A stretch of 64,000 nt of DNA from Paenibacillus sp. Soil787 (lineage in GTDB: Bacteria > Bacillota > Bacilli > Paenibacillales > NBRC-103111), in NCBI RefSeq assembly GCF_001429545.1, contig NZ_LMSP01000034.1, positions 304,377 to 368,376 of the forward strand, given 5' to 3'. The number at the start of each line of letters is the position of its first letter. Within the stretch, counting starts at the first letter, position 1. Of the stretch, positions 51,507 through 59,200 are shown piece by piece. The translations under genes and the position numbers were made by a program. The notes beneath the pieces are model-generated. The model had not been told where the DNA came from and did no database searches. It worked only from the letters and a program-made list of their open reading frames with translations.

Positions 51507-51985
51507 TTCGAAGAGCTACCAAAGCTGATATCTCAAACATTCTTCAGATTTATAATCAAGGGGTCGAAGACCGCATCGCTACGTTAGAATCGGAAACAAA
51601 AGATGAAATCTACATGCAAGAGTGGTTCGAGAAGCATCAAGGGCAATTTAGTGTTCTCGTAGCCGAAGATAATGGAAATGTTGTCGGTTGGGCTTCAATT
51701 AACCCATATAGCAACAGATGTGCCTATGATGGCGTTGGTGACTTATCGATTTATATCAATCGGGATCACCGCGGCAAAGGAATTGGTGGTCAGCTGCTTC
51801 GTGAAATCGAAACAGTGGGAAAAGAAAATAAGTTCTACAAAATTGTTCTATTCACGTTTCCGTTTAATCATCTGGGGCAAAGTTTGTATCGAAAAGCAGG
51901 GTACCGCGAAGTGGGTGTATTTCAGAATCAAGGAATCCTAGATGGGGAATTTATTGATGTTATGGCAATGGAAAAGCTTTTATAG
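51497..51985 (+). CDS. ArsN1-type GNAT acetyltransferase
   Basis: A 162-residue GNAT enzyme: IRRATKADISNILQIYNQGV at the start, EDRIATLESE, WASINPYSNR, and acetyl-CoA loop RGKGIGGQLL. The opening IYNQGxEDRxATLE pattern is shared with phosphinothricin/arsinothricin acetyltransferases (ArsN1), which detoxify the organoarsenical antibiotic arsinothricin. The arsI remnant fused to its front supports an arsenic role. The ATG lies inside the remnant end, so it once followed arsI in an operon; its present promoter is unclear. Confidence 0.82.
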   Translation: MLLIRRATKADISNILQIYNQGVEDRIATLESETKDEIYMQEWFEKHQGQFSVLVAEDNGNVVGWASINPYSNRCAYDGVGDLSIYINRDHRGKGIGGQLLREIETVGKENKFYKIVLFTFPFNHLGQSLYRKAGYREVGVFQNQGILDGEFIDVMAMEKLL

Positions 51986-51999
51986 CGCATGCTGCTAAT

Positions 52000-52039
52000 T
52001 AAAAGGGAGTCCGCTCTTGCATAGCGGACTCCCTTTTAA
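52000..52039. terminator. Bidirectional terminator after arsN1
   Basis: Stem AAAAGGGAGTCCGCT/AGCGGACTCCCTTTT (52001-52036), between convergent genes. Confidence 0.9.
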
Positions 52040-52040
52040 T

Positions 52041-52619
52041 TCAAGCAGTAGAAGGATTGAAAATAAATTTTGATGAAGCATTTTTATGCTCCAAACTTCT
52101 AACCCACAAATCAATTAATTCTCGCCCTTCAATTAGTCTTATATTTAATCCCTCTGCATAAGCCCTTGCATTTGGGGTAAAAGTGCTCGTGGTAATTACA
52201 TAACCACCTTTAGCATTTTGTTTTATCATTTGCGAGTGAATAATCGCAATCGGATCAAAAGAGACTGGGTTATAGTCGGCATAACATTTTATTTGCCCAA
52301 GATACAACCCATCACCACGTTTTTCTTCAATATCAACTCCGAAATCACCCGATCCACTAGTTACAAATGCTTCACTTTGATTTACATCAGACATAATCTT
52401 AGCAACGAATCGTTCAAAGTCTAATGGGTTTTCTTTTTCTGGATCATCACTTTTCTTATAACGCTGATACAAACCGACAAGGAGCGTTTTTTTCATCTCT
52501 TCGTTGACTGATATAAAATCAATAGCTGATCGTCTTATCGAATCTAGTTCCTGTTTCGTCTTTAAAAGGTAAAATCCCATAAAACCAGCGACTATTAACA
52601 CAACAATTACATATGACAT
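52041..52619 (-). CDS. Membrane-anchored Mrr-like restriction endonuclease
   Basis: A 192-residue protein. One N-terminal helix (VIVVLIVAGFMGFYLLK), a charged linker, and an Mrr-type nuclease domain with SGDFGVDIEEK and LYLGQIKCYAD, the D-(I/Q)xK catalytic pattern of the PD-(D/E)XK fold. Mrr enzymes cut modified DNA. A membrane anchor is found in some orphan Mrr proteins and suggests action on incoming DNA; inference. Confidence 0.8.
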   Translation of the reverse strand: MSYVIVVLIVAGFMGFYLLKTKQELDSIRRSAIDFISVNEEMKKTLLVGLYQRYKKSDDPEKENPLDFERFVAKIMSDVNQSEAFVTSGSGDFGVDIEEKRGDGLYLGQIKCYADYNPVSFDPIAIIHSQMIKQNAKGGYVITTSTFTPNARAYAEGLNIRLIEGRELIDLWVRSLEHKNASSKFIFNPSTA

Positions 52620-52698
52620 TGTAACAATCTCCCCTTAACAAATTTTCATTATCATTATTGACTTTTGGGGAGTGAACTAGACACAAAATTTAAGATAA

Positions 52699-53084
52699 TT
52701 AATACGTCCAATAGCAGTTTTCAGGGTCTTTATCAAACAAAAACCCTTTAAATATGGTCGTTCGAAGCTGATGTTGATCGGTTCGCTCTAAATATTGAAT
52801 CTGACAACAAAGCATTGGTTCAATCCAATATGTTTTCTTATCAATTCTAGTTTGTATCTGCTTTGCTATTTCTAAAAATGCCCGCTTGTCATCGACCCTA
52901 AAACCAAATTCAACAATACCGACAGGCTTATACCTAACTGTTTTAAAGTGCAGTCCTAATACCAAACCAAACTGTGGTTCGGTTCGATAACCTAAAATAA
53001 TTGCGTCGATCGTTTTGAAATTCTTAATTTTCAACCAATCTTTCGTTTCTACACCTAAGACATACTTAGAGTCTTTTCTTTTCG
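52699..53084 (-). pseudogene. ATP-dependent DNA ligase, 3' half (OB domain)
   Basis: In frame from the insertion edge at 53084 it reads KRKDSKYVLG, DWLKIKNFKTIDAIILGYR (motif V, WLKIKN), FGLVLG, VGIVEFGF and an end typical of the OB domain of phage/LigD-type ligases. It has no ribosome site or ATG of its own; only a TTG at 53034 could open it. Joined to the 5' half at 55770-56294 it gives one 302-residue ligase without any frameshift. Confidence 0.85.
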
Positions 53085-53105
53085 AAAGTATCTATATAAA
53101 AACCA

Positions 53106-53230
53106 TGTACATAAAATATTATACTTATCCTTTTCATTATAAACCTAGCATATTTGAAATAATTTTAATATGTACATATTTAACCTATGTACAAAAATAG
53201 TCGTTATTTCTGTACAATTCCAATAGTACA
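53106..53230. repeat. TGTACA array at the left end of the insertion
   Basis: TGTACA occurs at 53106, 53171, 53188 and 53211, with a near copy AGTACA at 53225. This is far more than expected by chance. The copy nearest the edge reads TGTACATAAA, as does the one nearest the right edge. Confidence 0.75.
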
Positions 53231-53371
53231 CTGATGCGGTGGCATCTCATAGAAAATCTGAATACTCGGGTATTGAATCTTTATTTTGTATTGGGTAGAC
53301 TACTTATTTTCAAGAGCATTTAAACAAATGTTGAGTCAACAAATCAGATGAGGCTTAAGTGTGCATAAAAT

Positions 53372-53405
53372 AAAAAAGTGAGGGAGTTAATCCCCTCACT
53401 TTTTG
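53372..53405 (-). terminator. Terminator of the CBO0543-like gene
   Basis: Stem AAAAGTGAGGGG/CCCTCACTTTT with A/T runs on both sides; overlaps the end of the gene. Confidence 0.8.
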
Positions 53406-53872
53406 CTATTAAAGTTAATACCCTGTCTTTTTCCGAGGACGTAGTACCCGTATACTATTATTTCAGCGATGAAATAGGACACAAAAGTCCAACCAAGATT
53501 CCAGCCGTTACTATATTGAACTTTGTGGATTAAGACACCAATGAATTCAATCCCAGTTAATAGTGCACAGAAAATGAGTAAGCTCATAATCGGTTTATGA
53601 TTCTTAGAATGAATCCAATAAATCATAAAGCTGGTTGTCACAGGGTACAGTCCAATATCAAATGGTAGTGCAGAAATGGTTTCATCATTCTGAATCAATG
53701 GGGTGAAATCCCAAAACTCTAGGTGATATCCAACAGCGTTAATAACTGAAGAGATGATTGAGGAAATCGGACTTATAAGTATCACAATATTTGAAGCTTT
53801 TTTATATAAAAACAATCCGAATATCCATGGAATAATAAAACCCAAAATGATATTTACAAGAATACTTACCAC
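53396..53872 (-). CDS. CBO0543-like multi-pass membrane protein
   Basis: A 158-residue protein with about four or five helices. Motifs: LPFDIGLYPVTTSFMIYWIH and GIEFIGVLIHKV fit the CBO0543 family of unknown function, as I remember it. The start is unclear: GTG at 53872 touches the AAAGGAGA site, and no ATG lies near. It is carried in the insertion, divergent from the CorC-like gene. Confidence 0.7.
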   Translation of the reverse strand: MVSILVNIILGFIIPWIFGLFLYKKASNIVILISPISSIISSVINAVGYHLEFWDFTPLIQNDETISALPFDIGLYPVTTSFMIYWIHSKNHKPIMSLLIFCALLTGIEFIGVLIHKVQYSNGWNLGWTFVSYFIAEIIVYGYYVLGKRQGINFNSKK

Positions 53873-54071
53873 TCTCCTTTGAGGAAGTTAGTTAGTATCA
53901 AGTATGACCATCAAATCATGAGTTATACTGCTCGATTTGCTTTGAAGGATAGAAGTACGAACCCATGTAACATTGATAAGTTTTTCCAAACAAGATAAAA
54001 TTAGTTCACGTAAACTTAGTTTAAAAACTACTCATGAAGGAACTAAACATTGAAGCTGAAAGAAGGTCAAT

Positions 54072-55352
54072 ATGCTTATCAATCTGTTGTTAATTGCAAT
54101 ACTTATTCTACTTACTGCTTTTTTTGTTGCAACTGAATTCGCTGTTATTCGAATTCGTCCTAGTCGCGTAGATCAAATGGTTTTGCAAGGCAAGAAAAAC
54201 TCCCTTGCAGTTCAGACAGTTACTTCAAATTTAGATGGTTACTTATCAGCATGTCAGCTTGGTATCACGATTACAGCCTTGGGACTTGGTTGGCTAGGTG
54301 AACCGACGGTCGAAAAGCTTCTCAATCCCCTGTTCCAATTGATTGGGGTAGGAGAAAACTTATCACATATTTTATCATTTGGCATCGCATTTTTATCCAT
54401 TACTTATCTTCATGTCGTACTTGGTGAATTAGCACCCAAAACGTTAGCCATTCAAAAAGCAGAAGCAATTTCTATCGTAACAGCTCCATTAATTATTTAT
54501 TTTTATAAAATCATGTATCCTTTTATTTGGATGTTAAATGGTTCAGCTAACCAGCTTGTAAAAGTTTTTGGAATTAAGCCTGCAAGCGAGCATGAAGAAG
54601 CCCATTCAGAAGAGGAAATTCGTATTATTTTATCAGATAGCTACATGAGCGGGAAAATCAATAAGACGGAGTACGGTTATGTAAATCGTATTTTTTCATT
54701 TGATGAGCTGTTGGCGCGTGAGATTATGGTACCGCGTACTGACATGATCTGCCTTTATGCAGATAAATCGCTAGAAGATAACATGGCTATTATTACGAAA
54801 GAACAATATACTCGTTTTCCCGTTGCTAAAGAAAACAAGGACGACATTATAGGATTCGTCAATACCAAACAATTTTTCTTGAGCTATCTCAGTAGCCCAG
54901 ATTTTAATTTTAAATCATTGCTTCAACCGATGATGACCATTCCTGAAGTCATGCCTGTGAAAGCCTTGCTCAAGAAGATGCAGCGAGAAAATGTGCATAT
55001 AGCTCTGGTTTTTGATGAATATGGCGGGACCTCAGGTTTAATAACGATTGAAGATATTCTAGAGGAAATTGTCGGTGAAATTCGTGACGAGTTTGATAAA
55101 GATGAAAAGAAAGAAATAGAGATCTTAGGAGAAAATCATTATTTAGTAGAAGGTATCGCCTTAATAGATGAGATCAATTATATATTAAGAACTGACATTG
55201 ACCACGAGAATGTTGACTCAATCGGCGGATGGTTATATGGTAAGCAGCCTGAGTTGAACGTTGGTGAAGAATGGAAATATGGTTCATTGACATTCATTGT
55301 GCGTGAAAGAGATAACAATCGAATACGTAAAATCGAAATTGTCAAAAGTTAA
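54072..55352 (+). CDS. CNNM/CorC (HlyC) family membrane protein with CBS pair
   Basis: A 426-residue protein. The N-terminal CNNM domain (INLLLIAILILLTAFFVATEF to about residue 190) has three to four helices. Two CBS domains follow (EIMVPRTDMICLY and PEVMPVKALLKKM, DEYGGTSGLITIEDILEEIVG), then the CorC_HlyC domain (about 345-425). Members export Mg2+ or act in metal and other ion tolerance. Cargo of the insertion in the ligase gene. A ribosome site GAAAGAAGG precedes the ATG. Confidence 0.9.
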   Translation: MLINLLLIAILILLTAFFVATEFAVIRIRPSRVDQMVLQGKKNSLAVQTVTSNLDGYLSACQLGITITALGLGWLGEPTVEKLLNPLFQLIGVGENLSHILSFGIAFLSITYLHVVLGELAPKTLAIQKAEAISIVTAPLIIYFYKIMYPFIWMLNGSANQLVKVFGIKPASEHEEAHSEEEIRIILSDSYMSGKINKTEYGYVNRIFSFDELLAREIMVPRTDMICLYADKSLEDNMAIITKEQYTRFPVAKENKDDIIGFVNTKQFFLSYLSSPDFNFKSLLQPMMTIPEVMPVKALLKKMQRENVHIALVFDEYGGTSGLITIEDILEEIVGEIRDEFDKDEKKEIEILGENHYLVEGIALIDEINYILRTDIDHENVDSIGGWLYGKQPELNVGEEWKYGSLTFIVRERDNNRIRKIEIVKS

Positions 55353-55531
55353 AATAAATGTGAGAATATAAGACGGGACTGCTCTGGTAGTTCCTCTGTT
55401 TTATTTGTTACATCATAATCACAAATCATTGCAAGTTGTCTTTTGCTATTTCGATCCCAGTCAACCCAAATGGAATCAGCTTTAAATTTGTATTTAATTT
55501 TTCTTTAAAATTCAATAAGTTCATTAGACAT
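55349..55531 (-). pseudogene. Small gene with early stop codon
   Basis: From an ATG at 55531 the frame reads MSNELIEF, a TAA at codon 9 (55505-55507), then runs on with RKIKYKFKADSIWVDWDRN and on to a stop at 55349-55351, overlapping the end of the CorC-like gene. The continued reading looks like protein, so this is a decayed gene of about 60 codons. Family unknown. Confidence 0.45.
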
Positions 55532-55597
55532 TACTATTCCCCCACTTCGACAATAATAAATTATTTATAACATTATTTAACAATAAACTAATATAAT

Positions 55598-55737
55598 TGT
55601 ACAGTAATTCGACATTTTTATTATTAAGATCTCTATTTATGCTATAAGTAGATTGAATATAAGTGTACAATCATGAATTTTGTCCATATAAAAAAGAATG
55701 CCTATTTTACGGGCATTCTTAACATTATTTATGTACA
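55598..55737. repeat. TGTACA array at the right end of the insertion
   Basis: TGTACA at 55598, 55664 and 55732, read inward as CTGTACAATT, TTGTACACTT and TTGTACATAAA. Two of these are extended copies of words in the left array (CTGTACAATT, TGTACATAAA), so the ends share a binding-site code. Confidence 0.75.
55690..55721 (-). terminator. Terminator inside the right end of the insertion
   Basis: Minus-strand stem AAGAATGCC/GGCATTCTT with 9-base loop and TTTTTT tail. It now stops transcription entering from the cut ligase gene. Confidence 0.75.
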
Positions 55738-55769
55738 ACATAGTATAAGTCCAATATTATATAGATACT

Positions 55770-56294
55770 CGCAACAATACCTTCCATATCATGTTCAATG
55801 CTCCAAGAGCTTAAATCCTTACCTCGCCCTTCAATAAATGCGGTTGGAGTAATAATGTCTGTGCTACCTATAATCTCATTCAGTCGACTTTTACGGGTCG
55901 TAAGTGGTTCCTTCATGTGCTCATAAGAAGTAAGTAAAACATCAAAAGCAACAAAAGTAGCAGGATGAGTTCTAAGTGCTGCTTTAATTTTTGCTGAATC
56001 AGAAATACGACCACGATAGGAAAAATCATCGAACACGGATCTGCCGTCTCGAATACATACACCTTCACAATCCAATATTGCTGTATCTGCTTTTATTGAA
56101 GAAACAGCTTCCTTCAATTCAGGAAATTTACTCGTTACAACATTACCATTTCGGGTATACGCTTCTAAACGTGTACCTTGTTTGTGTAAGAGAATTCTCC
56201 AACCGTCCCATTTGGGTTCAAAAATAAATTCATTATCATCAAAGGCTTCTTTACCGATGGAAACAATCATTGGCTTTATAGGAGAAAACAGCAT
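55770..56294 (-). pseudogene. ATP-dependent DNA ligase, 5' half (adenylation domain)
   Basis: The frame opens MLFSPIKPMIVSIGKEAFDD and has motif I EPKWDGWR (Lys that takes AMP), LDCEGVC (motif III area), VAFDVL and EHDMEGIVA of motif IV, where the gene is cut. The present frame continues 13 residues into the insertion (to 55725). Size and layout match small phage-type or LigB-like ligases that seal nicks. The gene follows the YolD-like gene by 21 bp. Confidence 0.87.
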
Positions 56295-56315
56295 ACAATT
56301 ACACCTTTTTTAACC

Positions 56316-56576
56316 TCATTGTAGAATTATATCCATTATGTCCTCGATCCCTATCCAAGCATACTCCTTATCATTTTCTACCTGTATTTGTTTGGTCACA
56401 GGAGAGACCTTGGGGATCTTGCCAATCATTTTTTGTAACCCATAATCGGACCAAATGGAAACCTCAACTAATAGTTCATTAAATATGGCAACACCCATCG
56501 TTCGAATGATTTCTTCATACTTTGTTTCATTTAAACTCGGTCTATCCAACTTTGACTTTTCGATTTGGGAAACCAT
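56316..56576 (-). CDS. YolD-like protein
   Basis: An 86-residue protein. The C-terminal half (GKIPKVSPVTKQIQVE, then AWIGIEDIMDI) resembles the YolD fold, small proteins that in Bacillus are often paired with UvrX/DinB-like repair polymerases. GAGGTGATGGT precedes the ATG. Here its partner is the DNA ligase gene, so a DNA repair context remains. Confidence 0.65.
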   Translation of the reverse strand: MVSQIEKSKLDRPSLNETKYEEIIRTMGVAIFNELLVEVSIWSDYGLQKMIGKIPKVSPVTKQIQVENDKEYAWIGIEDIMDIILQ

Positions 56577-56688
56577 ACCATCACCTCACACTAGAACATT
56601 TGTTCCTATATTGTATCTAATTTAAAACTCAGTTGCAATTCAATTTGCTGAAAACAAAAAGAGCACCCAAATGAAACAGGTACTCTTA

Positions 56689-57060
56689 TTATTGGGATGA
56701 TTCCAATGCAAGCATCATCATTTGCTTCAATCGATCGTTTTTAATCGTATACATAACCGTCTTACCTACATTTCTATCGTTTGTGAAGCCTAACCGTTTT
56801 AACTGACGAAGATGATGGGAGGCAGATGAGATGGAACATTCGACTACATTGGAAATGTCACTAACACACATTTCATCTTCTAGACAAAGAACATAAAGGA
56901 CTTTCATTCTTGTTTGATCAGCCAACGCTTTAAACATTTCTACAATTCCACTTAAACTTTGTGTATGTATGGTTTCACGAGCTCTTTCTAATTTCTCTTG
57001 CGATAATGACGCGGAAACATTAACAACTATCGTATAACCCTCCCCGCAAATAACATTCAA
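56689..57060 (-). CDS. CadC-like ArsR-family metal sensor
   Basis: A 100- to 123-residue winged-helix repressor. The order EMFKALADQTRMKVLYVL, LEDEMCVSDISNVV, SSASHHLRQLKRLG and the late helix (RLKQMMMLALES) follow CadC. The Cys of CVSDIS is kept, but the second Cys (CVCDI) is Ser. The start is unclear: the frame opens with TTG at 57060 inside the operator palindrome, while GGGGAGGG (near 57040) points to a start with no standard codon in frame. It may control itself and the YolD/ligase genes. Confidence 0.82.
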   Translation of the reverse strand: MNVICGEGYTIVVNVSASLSQEKLERARETIHTQSLSGIVEMFKALADQTRMKVLYVLCLEDEMCVSDISNVVECSISSASHHLRQLKRLGFTNDRNVGKTVMYTIKNDRLKQMMMLALESSQ

Positions 57061-57080
57061 ATGTCCATTTGAATGTTATT
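57049..57080. promoter_or_regulatory. Perfect palindromic operator of the CadC-like gene
   Basis: Two 15-bp perfect arms with 2-bp centre; the middle TTCAAATG-TC-CATTTGAA is like the CadC operator of plasmid pI258 (TCAAATA..TATTTGA). It lies at the start of the gene, as expected for self-repression. Confidence 0.75.
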
Positions 57081-57134
57081 ATTGCCTACTTCATTCATTT
57101 TAAACATTCATCAGAATTAATATTGCTTACCTAA

Positions 57135-58805
57135 TTAATCTGACCCTTTGGAACTCTTCGTTCGAATATCCAGTAAATTAAATTGAAATTTCCTTCCCCC
57201 AAAAGTATATAAACCTTCCGCGAAACCTGAAGCGATCTCTTCCAATGAGCTTGACTTACCAAATGCAATAACTTGTTTTTTATCAATACTGAACTTCAAA
57301 TGATCAGAAGCTTTGCCAAATGATGCAATCTGATAAGCATTTGATAGCGATGCTAGGAATATTGGTTTAGGGTTTCCTAGTCCGTATGGCTCTAAAGCAA
57401 TGAAATCATTAATGGTGGATCTATCCCATCCTTCAATCGGATATTCAGCAAGAAAATGGGTAACAGGTTCATTCGCTTCCTCTAGTTCGGCAGAAGACTG
57501 TAAAGCTAAAATAAAAGCTTTTAAATGTGCTGAATCCGTTGAAATTGTTAATCCCGCAGCTGCCTTATGCCCACCAAACTTCTGCAAATAATTTGAAACA
57601 CGGGTCAGCGTATTTATCATCGAAAAATTTGTCCCTTGTACGCTCCGAGCCGAACCAGTTCCATCATTTGCAATAACAATTGCTGGTTTCTTAAATTCTT
57701 CTGTAACCCTGGCAGCAAGTATTCCTGCAATTCCTTTATGGAAGCTCCCATGAATTGTAATTATCTTTCCATGTTGCAAACGATTATATAAAATGGTCTC
57801 CCTGAGCGTAGCATATTCAATTTTCTGCATATCTTTTCTGAGCAAATCTATATACACCATATTCCTAAAATCTTCTTGTCTCGGTTCATCTGAAATGAAT
57901 GCGTGTAATGCTTTATTGGGGTCATCAATACGTCCACATGAATTCAAAATTGGAGCGATCTGAAACCCTACAGTTGTACTATCAATTTCTTTTATTTGCA
58001 AAACAGAAAAGAAACACTTGAGGACTTCACAGGGCGTAACATTCATTTTTTGCAAACCATAATAACAAATAGCTCTATTTTCATCTGTTAACGAAACCAT
58101 ATCAGCAATTGTGCCAAGTGCTGCAAACTCAATGAATTCCATAAGTTGCTTAGCCCACGGACCCTTAAAAACCATAAAAAAAGCCTGTACCACTTTTAAA
58201 GCAACCCCAGCGCCGCACAATTCCTTAAATGGATACGTTTCGTCTGCTCCCTTTGGATTTATAAAAGCAAAACAATCGGGATCTTCTTCTAAAATCTCGT
58301 GATGATCTGTAACGATAACATCTATGCCCATATGCTTAGCGGTTCTTAAAGCATCATGAGCATTGGAACCGTTATCCACGGTAATTATTAATGAAGTTTT
58401 CTCAGGGAAATTTTGAACTGCTTTGGAAGTTAAACCATAGCCCTCCTCTCGTAACGGAAGACGAACTTGAACTTCTGCCCCTAATTTCTTCAATGCCCTA
58501 TATATAATTGCAGATGAAGTGATTCCATCTACATCGTAATCACCGAAAACCATAATTTCTTCTTTATGTACGATTGCTTTCACAATCCGCTTCAAAGCTT
58601 TACTCATATCCTTAAACAAAAATGGATTGTGTAGCTGACCCATGGAGGGAAACAAAAAAACCTCTATTTTAGAAGGCTGGTCGTATCCATGACAAAACAA
58701 ATGATACATCACCAATGGATGAATGTTGTACTGACGACTGTAATAATGAATTAAATCTTTATGAGGATGAGCCTCAAGTGGAATATCCTGATGTCTCCAA
58801 TTCAT
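57135..58805 (-). CDS. RecJ-like single-strand DNA exonuclease (DHH family)
   Basis: A ~556-residue 5'-3' exonuclease homologue. Motif I VFGDYDVDGITSSAI, then VTVDNGSNAH, motif III VTDHHEI, CGAGVALKV, and the DHHA1 domain with KFGGHKAAAGLTI (motif VI). The C-terminal OB-type domain is about 90 residues. It is shorter than chromosomal RecJ of Bacillales (about 750-790 residues), so it is probably an element-borne second copy. ATG at 58805 after GAGGAGG. Confidence 0.88.
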   Translation of the reverse strand: MNWRHQDIPLEAHPHKDLIHYYSRQYNIHPLVMYHLFCHGYDQPSKIEVFLFPSMGQLHNPFLFKDMSKALKRIVKAIVHKEEIMVFGDYDVDGITSSAIIYRALKKLGAEVQVRLPLREEGYGLTSKAVQNFPEKTSLIITVDNGSNAHDALRTAKHMGIDVIVTDHHEILEEDPDCFAFINPKGADETYPFKELCGAGVALKVVQAFFMVFKGPWAKQLMEFIEFAALGTIADMVSLTDENRAICYYGLQKMNVTPCEVLKCFFSVLQIKEIDSTTVGFQIAPILNSCGRIDDPNKALHAFISDEPRQEDFRNMVYIDLLRKDMQKIEYATLRETILYNRLQHGKIITIHGSFHKGIAGILAARVTEEFKKPAIVIANDGTGSARSVQGTNFSMINTLTRVSNYLQKFGGHKAAAGLTISTDSAHLKAFILALQSSAELEEANEPVTHFLAEYPIEGWDRSTINDFIALEPYGLGNPKPIFLASLSNAYQIASFGKASDHLKFSIDKKQVIAFGKSSSLEEIASGFAEGLYTFGGRKFQFNLLDIRTKSSKGSD

Positions 58806-59005
58806 CCCTTTGATTCCTCCTCTTTTCATTGAAATGCATCTTGGATTTCAATAACTTAATATTGTAAATTATACCCATTATTAGCTGAATTCATTCAAAT
58901 ACATAATCGATCAATTATATGTTTGAATAATTATTCGAATTATTGTCAATATTTAACATAATAATGCGAGTATAAAAATCAAGATAACGTTAAAGGAGGA
59001 TTTTA

Positions 59006-59200
59006 ATGAAAAAGGTCGTTGAAGGTAAAAAATTAAAAGTCCGTTCATTGAGTTACGTAAATGATCCTGAAGCTGCTCAGAAGTGGTTCGAGTTATACGT
59101 TGAAATTCTCGCTGACCGCCTCGTAAGACAATCAGCAATAATAAAGGCGAACGAACATATAAATGAATTAAATTCTTATTTAGAGGGTGAACCCTTATGA
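59006..59200 (+). CDS. 64-residue protein leading the double-recombinase operon
   Basis: AAAGGAGG stands before the ATG. Sequence MKKVVEGKKLKVRSLSYVND, then a helical acidic half (WFELYVEILADRLVRQSAI, NELNSYLEGE). Its stop overlaps the next start (ATGA). Small, basic at the N-terminus and coupled to two recombinases, it may be their accessory or direction factor. No family recognised. Confidence 0.65.
   Translation: MKKVVEGKKLKVRSLSYVNDPEAAQKWFELYVEILADRLVRQSAIIKANEHINELNSYLEGEPL

Larger units (their letters stand above)
53085..55771. mobile_element. Insertion of about 2.69 kb in the ligase gene, no transposase
   Basis: The left edge begins AAAGTATCTATATAA (53085-53099) and the right edge, read inward on the minus strand, begins AGTATCTATATAA (55769-55757), so there are terminal inverted repeats of 13 bp. 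The dinucleotide CG is present at both edges (53083-53084 and 55770-55771), a 2-bp target duplication. Removing one copy with the insert restores GTT GCG AAA AGA AAA of ligase motif IV. Inside lie a CBO0543-like membrane gene, a CorC/HlyC-like gene and a decayed small gene, but nothing like a transposase or recombinase. Confidence 0.8.

Noticed and set aside
53106..53230. TGTACA copies as a CRISPR array
   Set aside because: The repeat is only 6-10 bp long and spacing is irregular (65, 17 and 23 bp), with no cas genes. It fits transposon end sites better.
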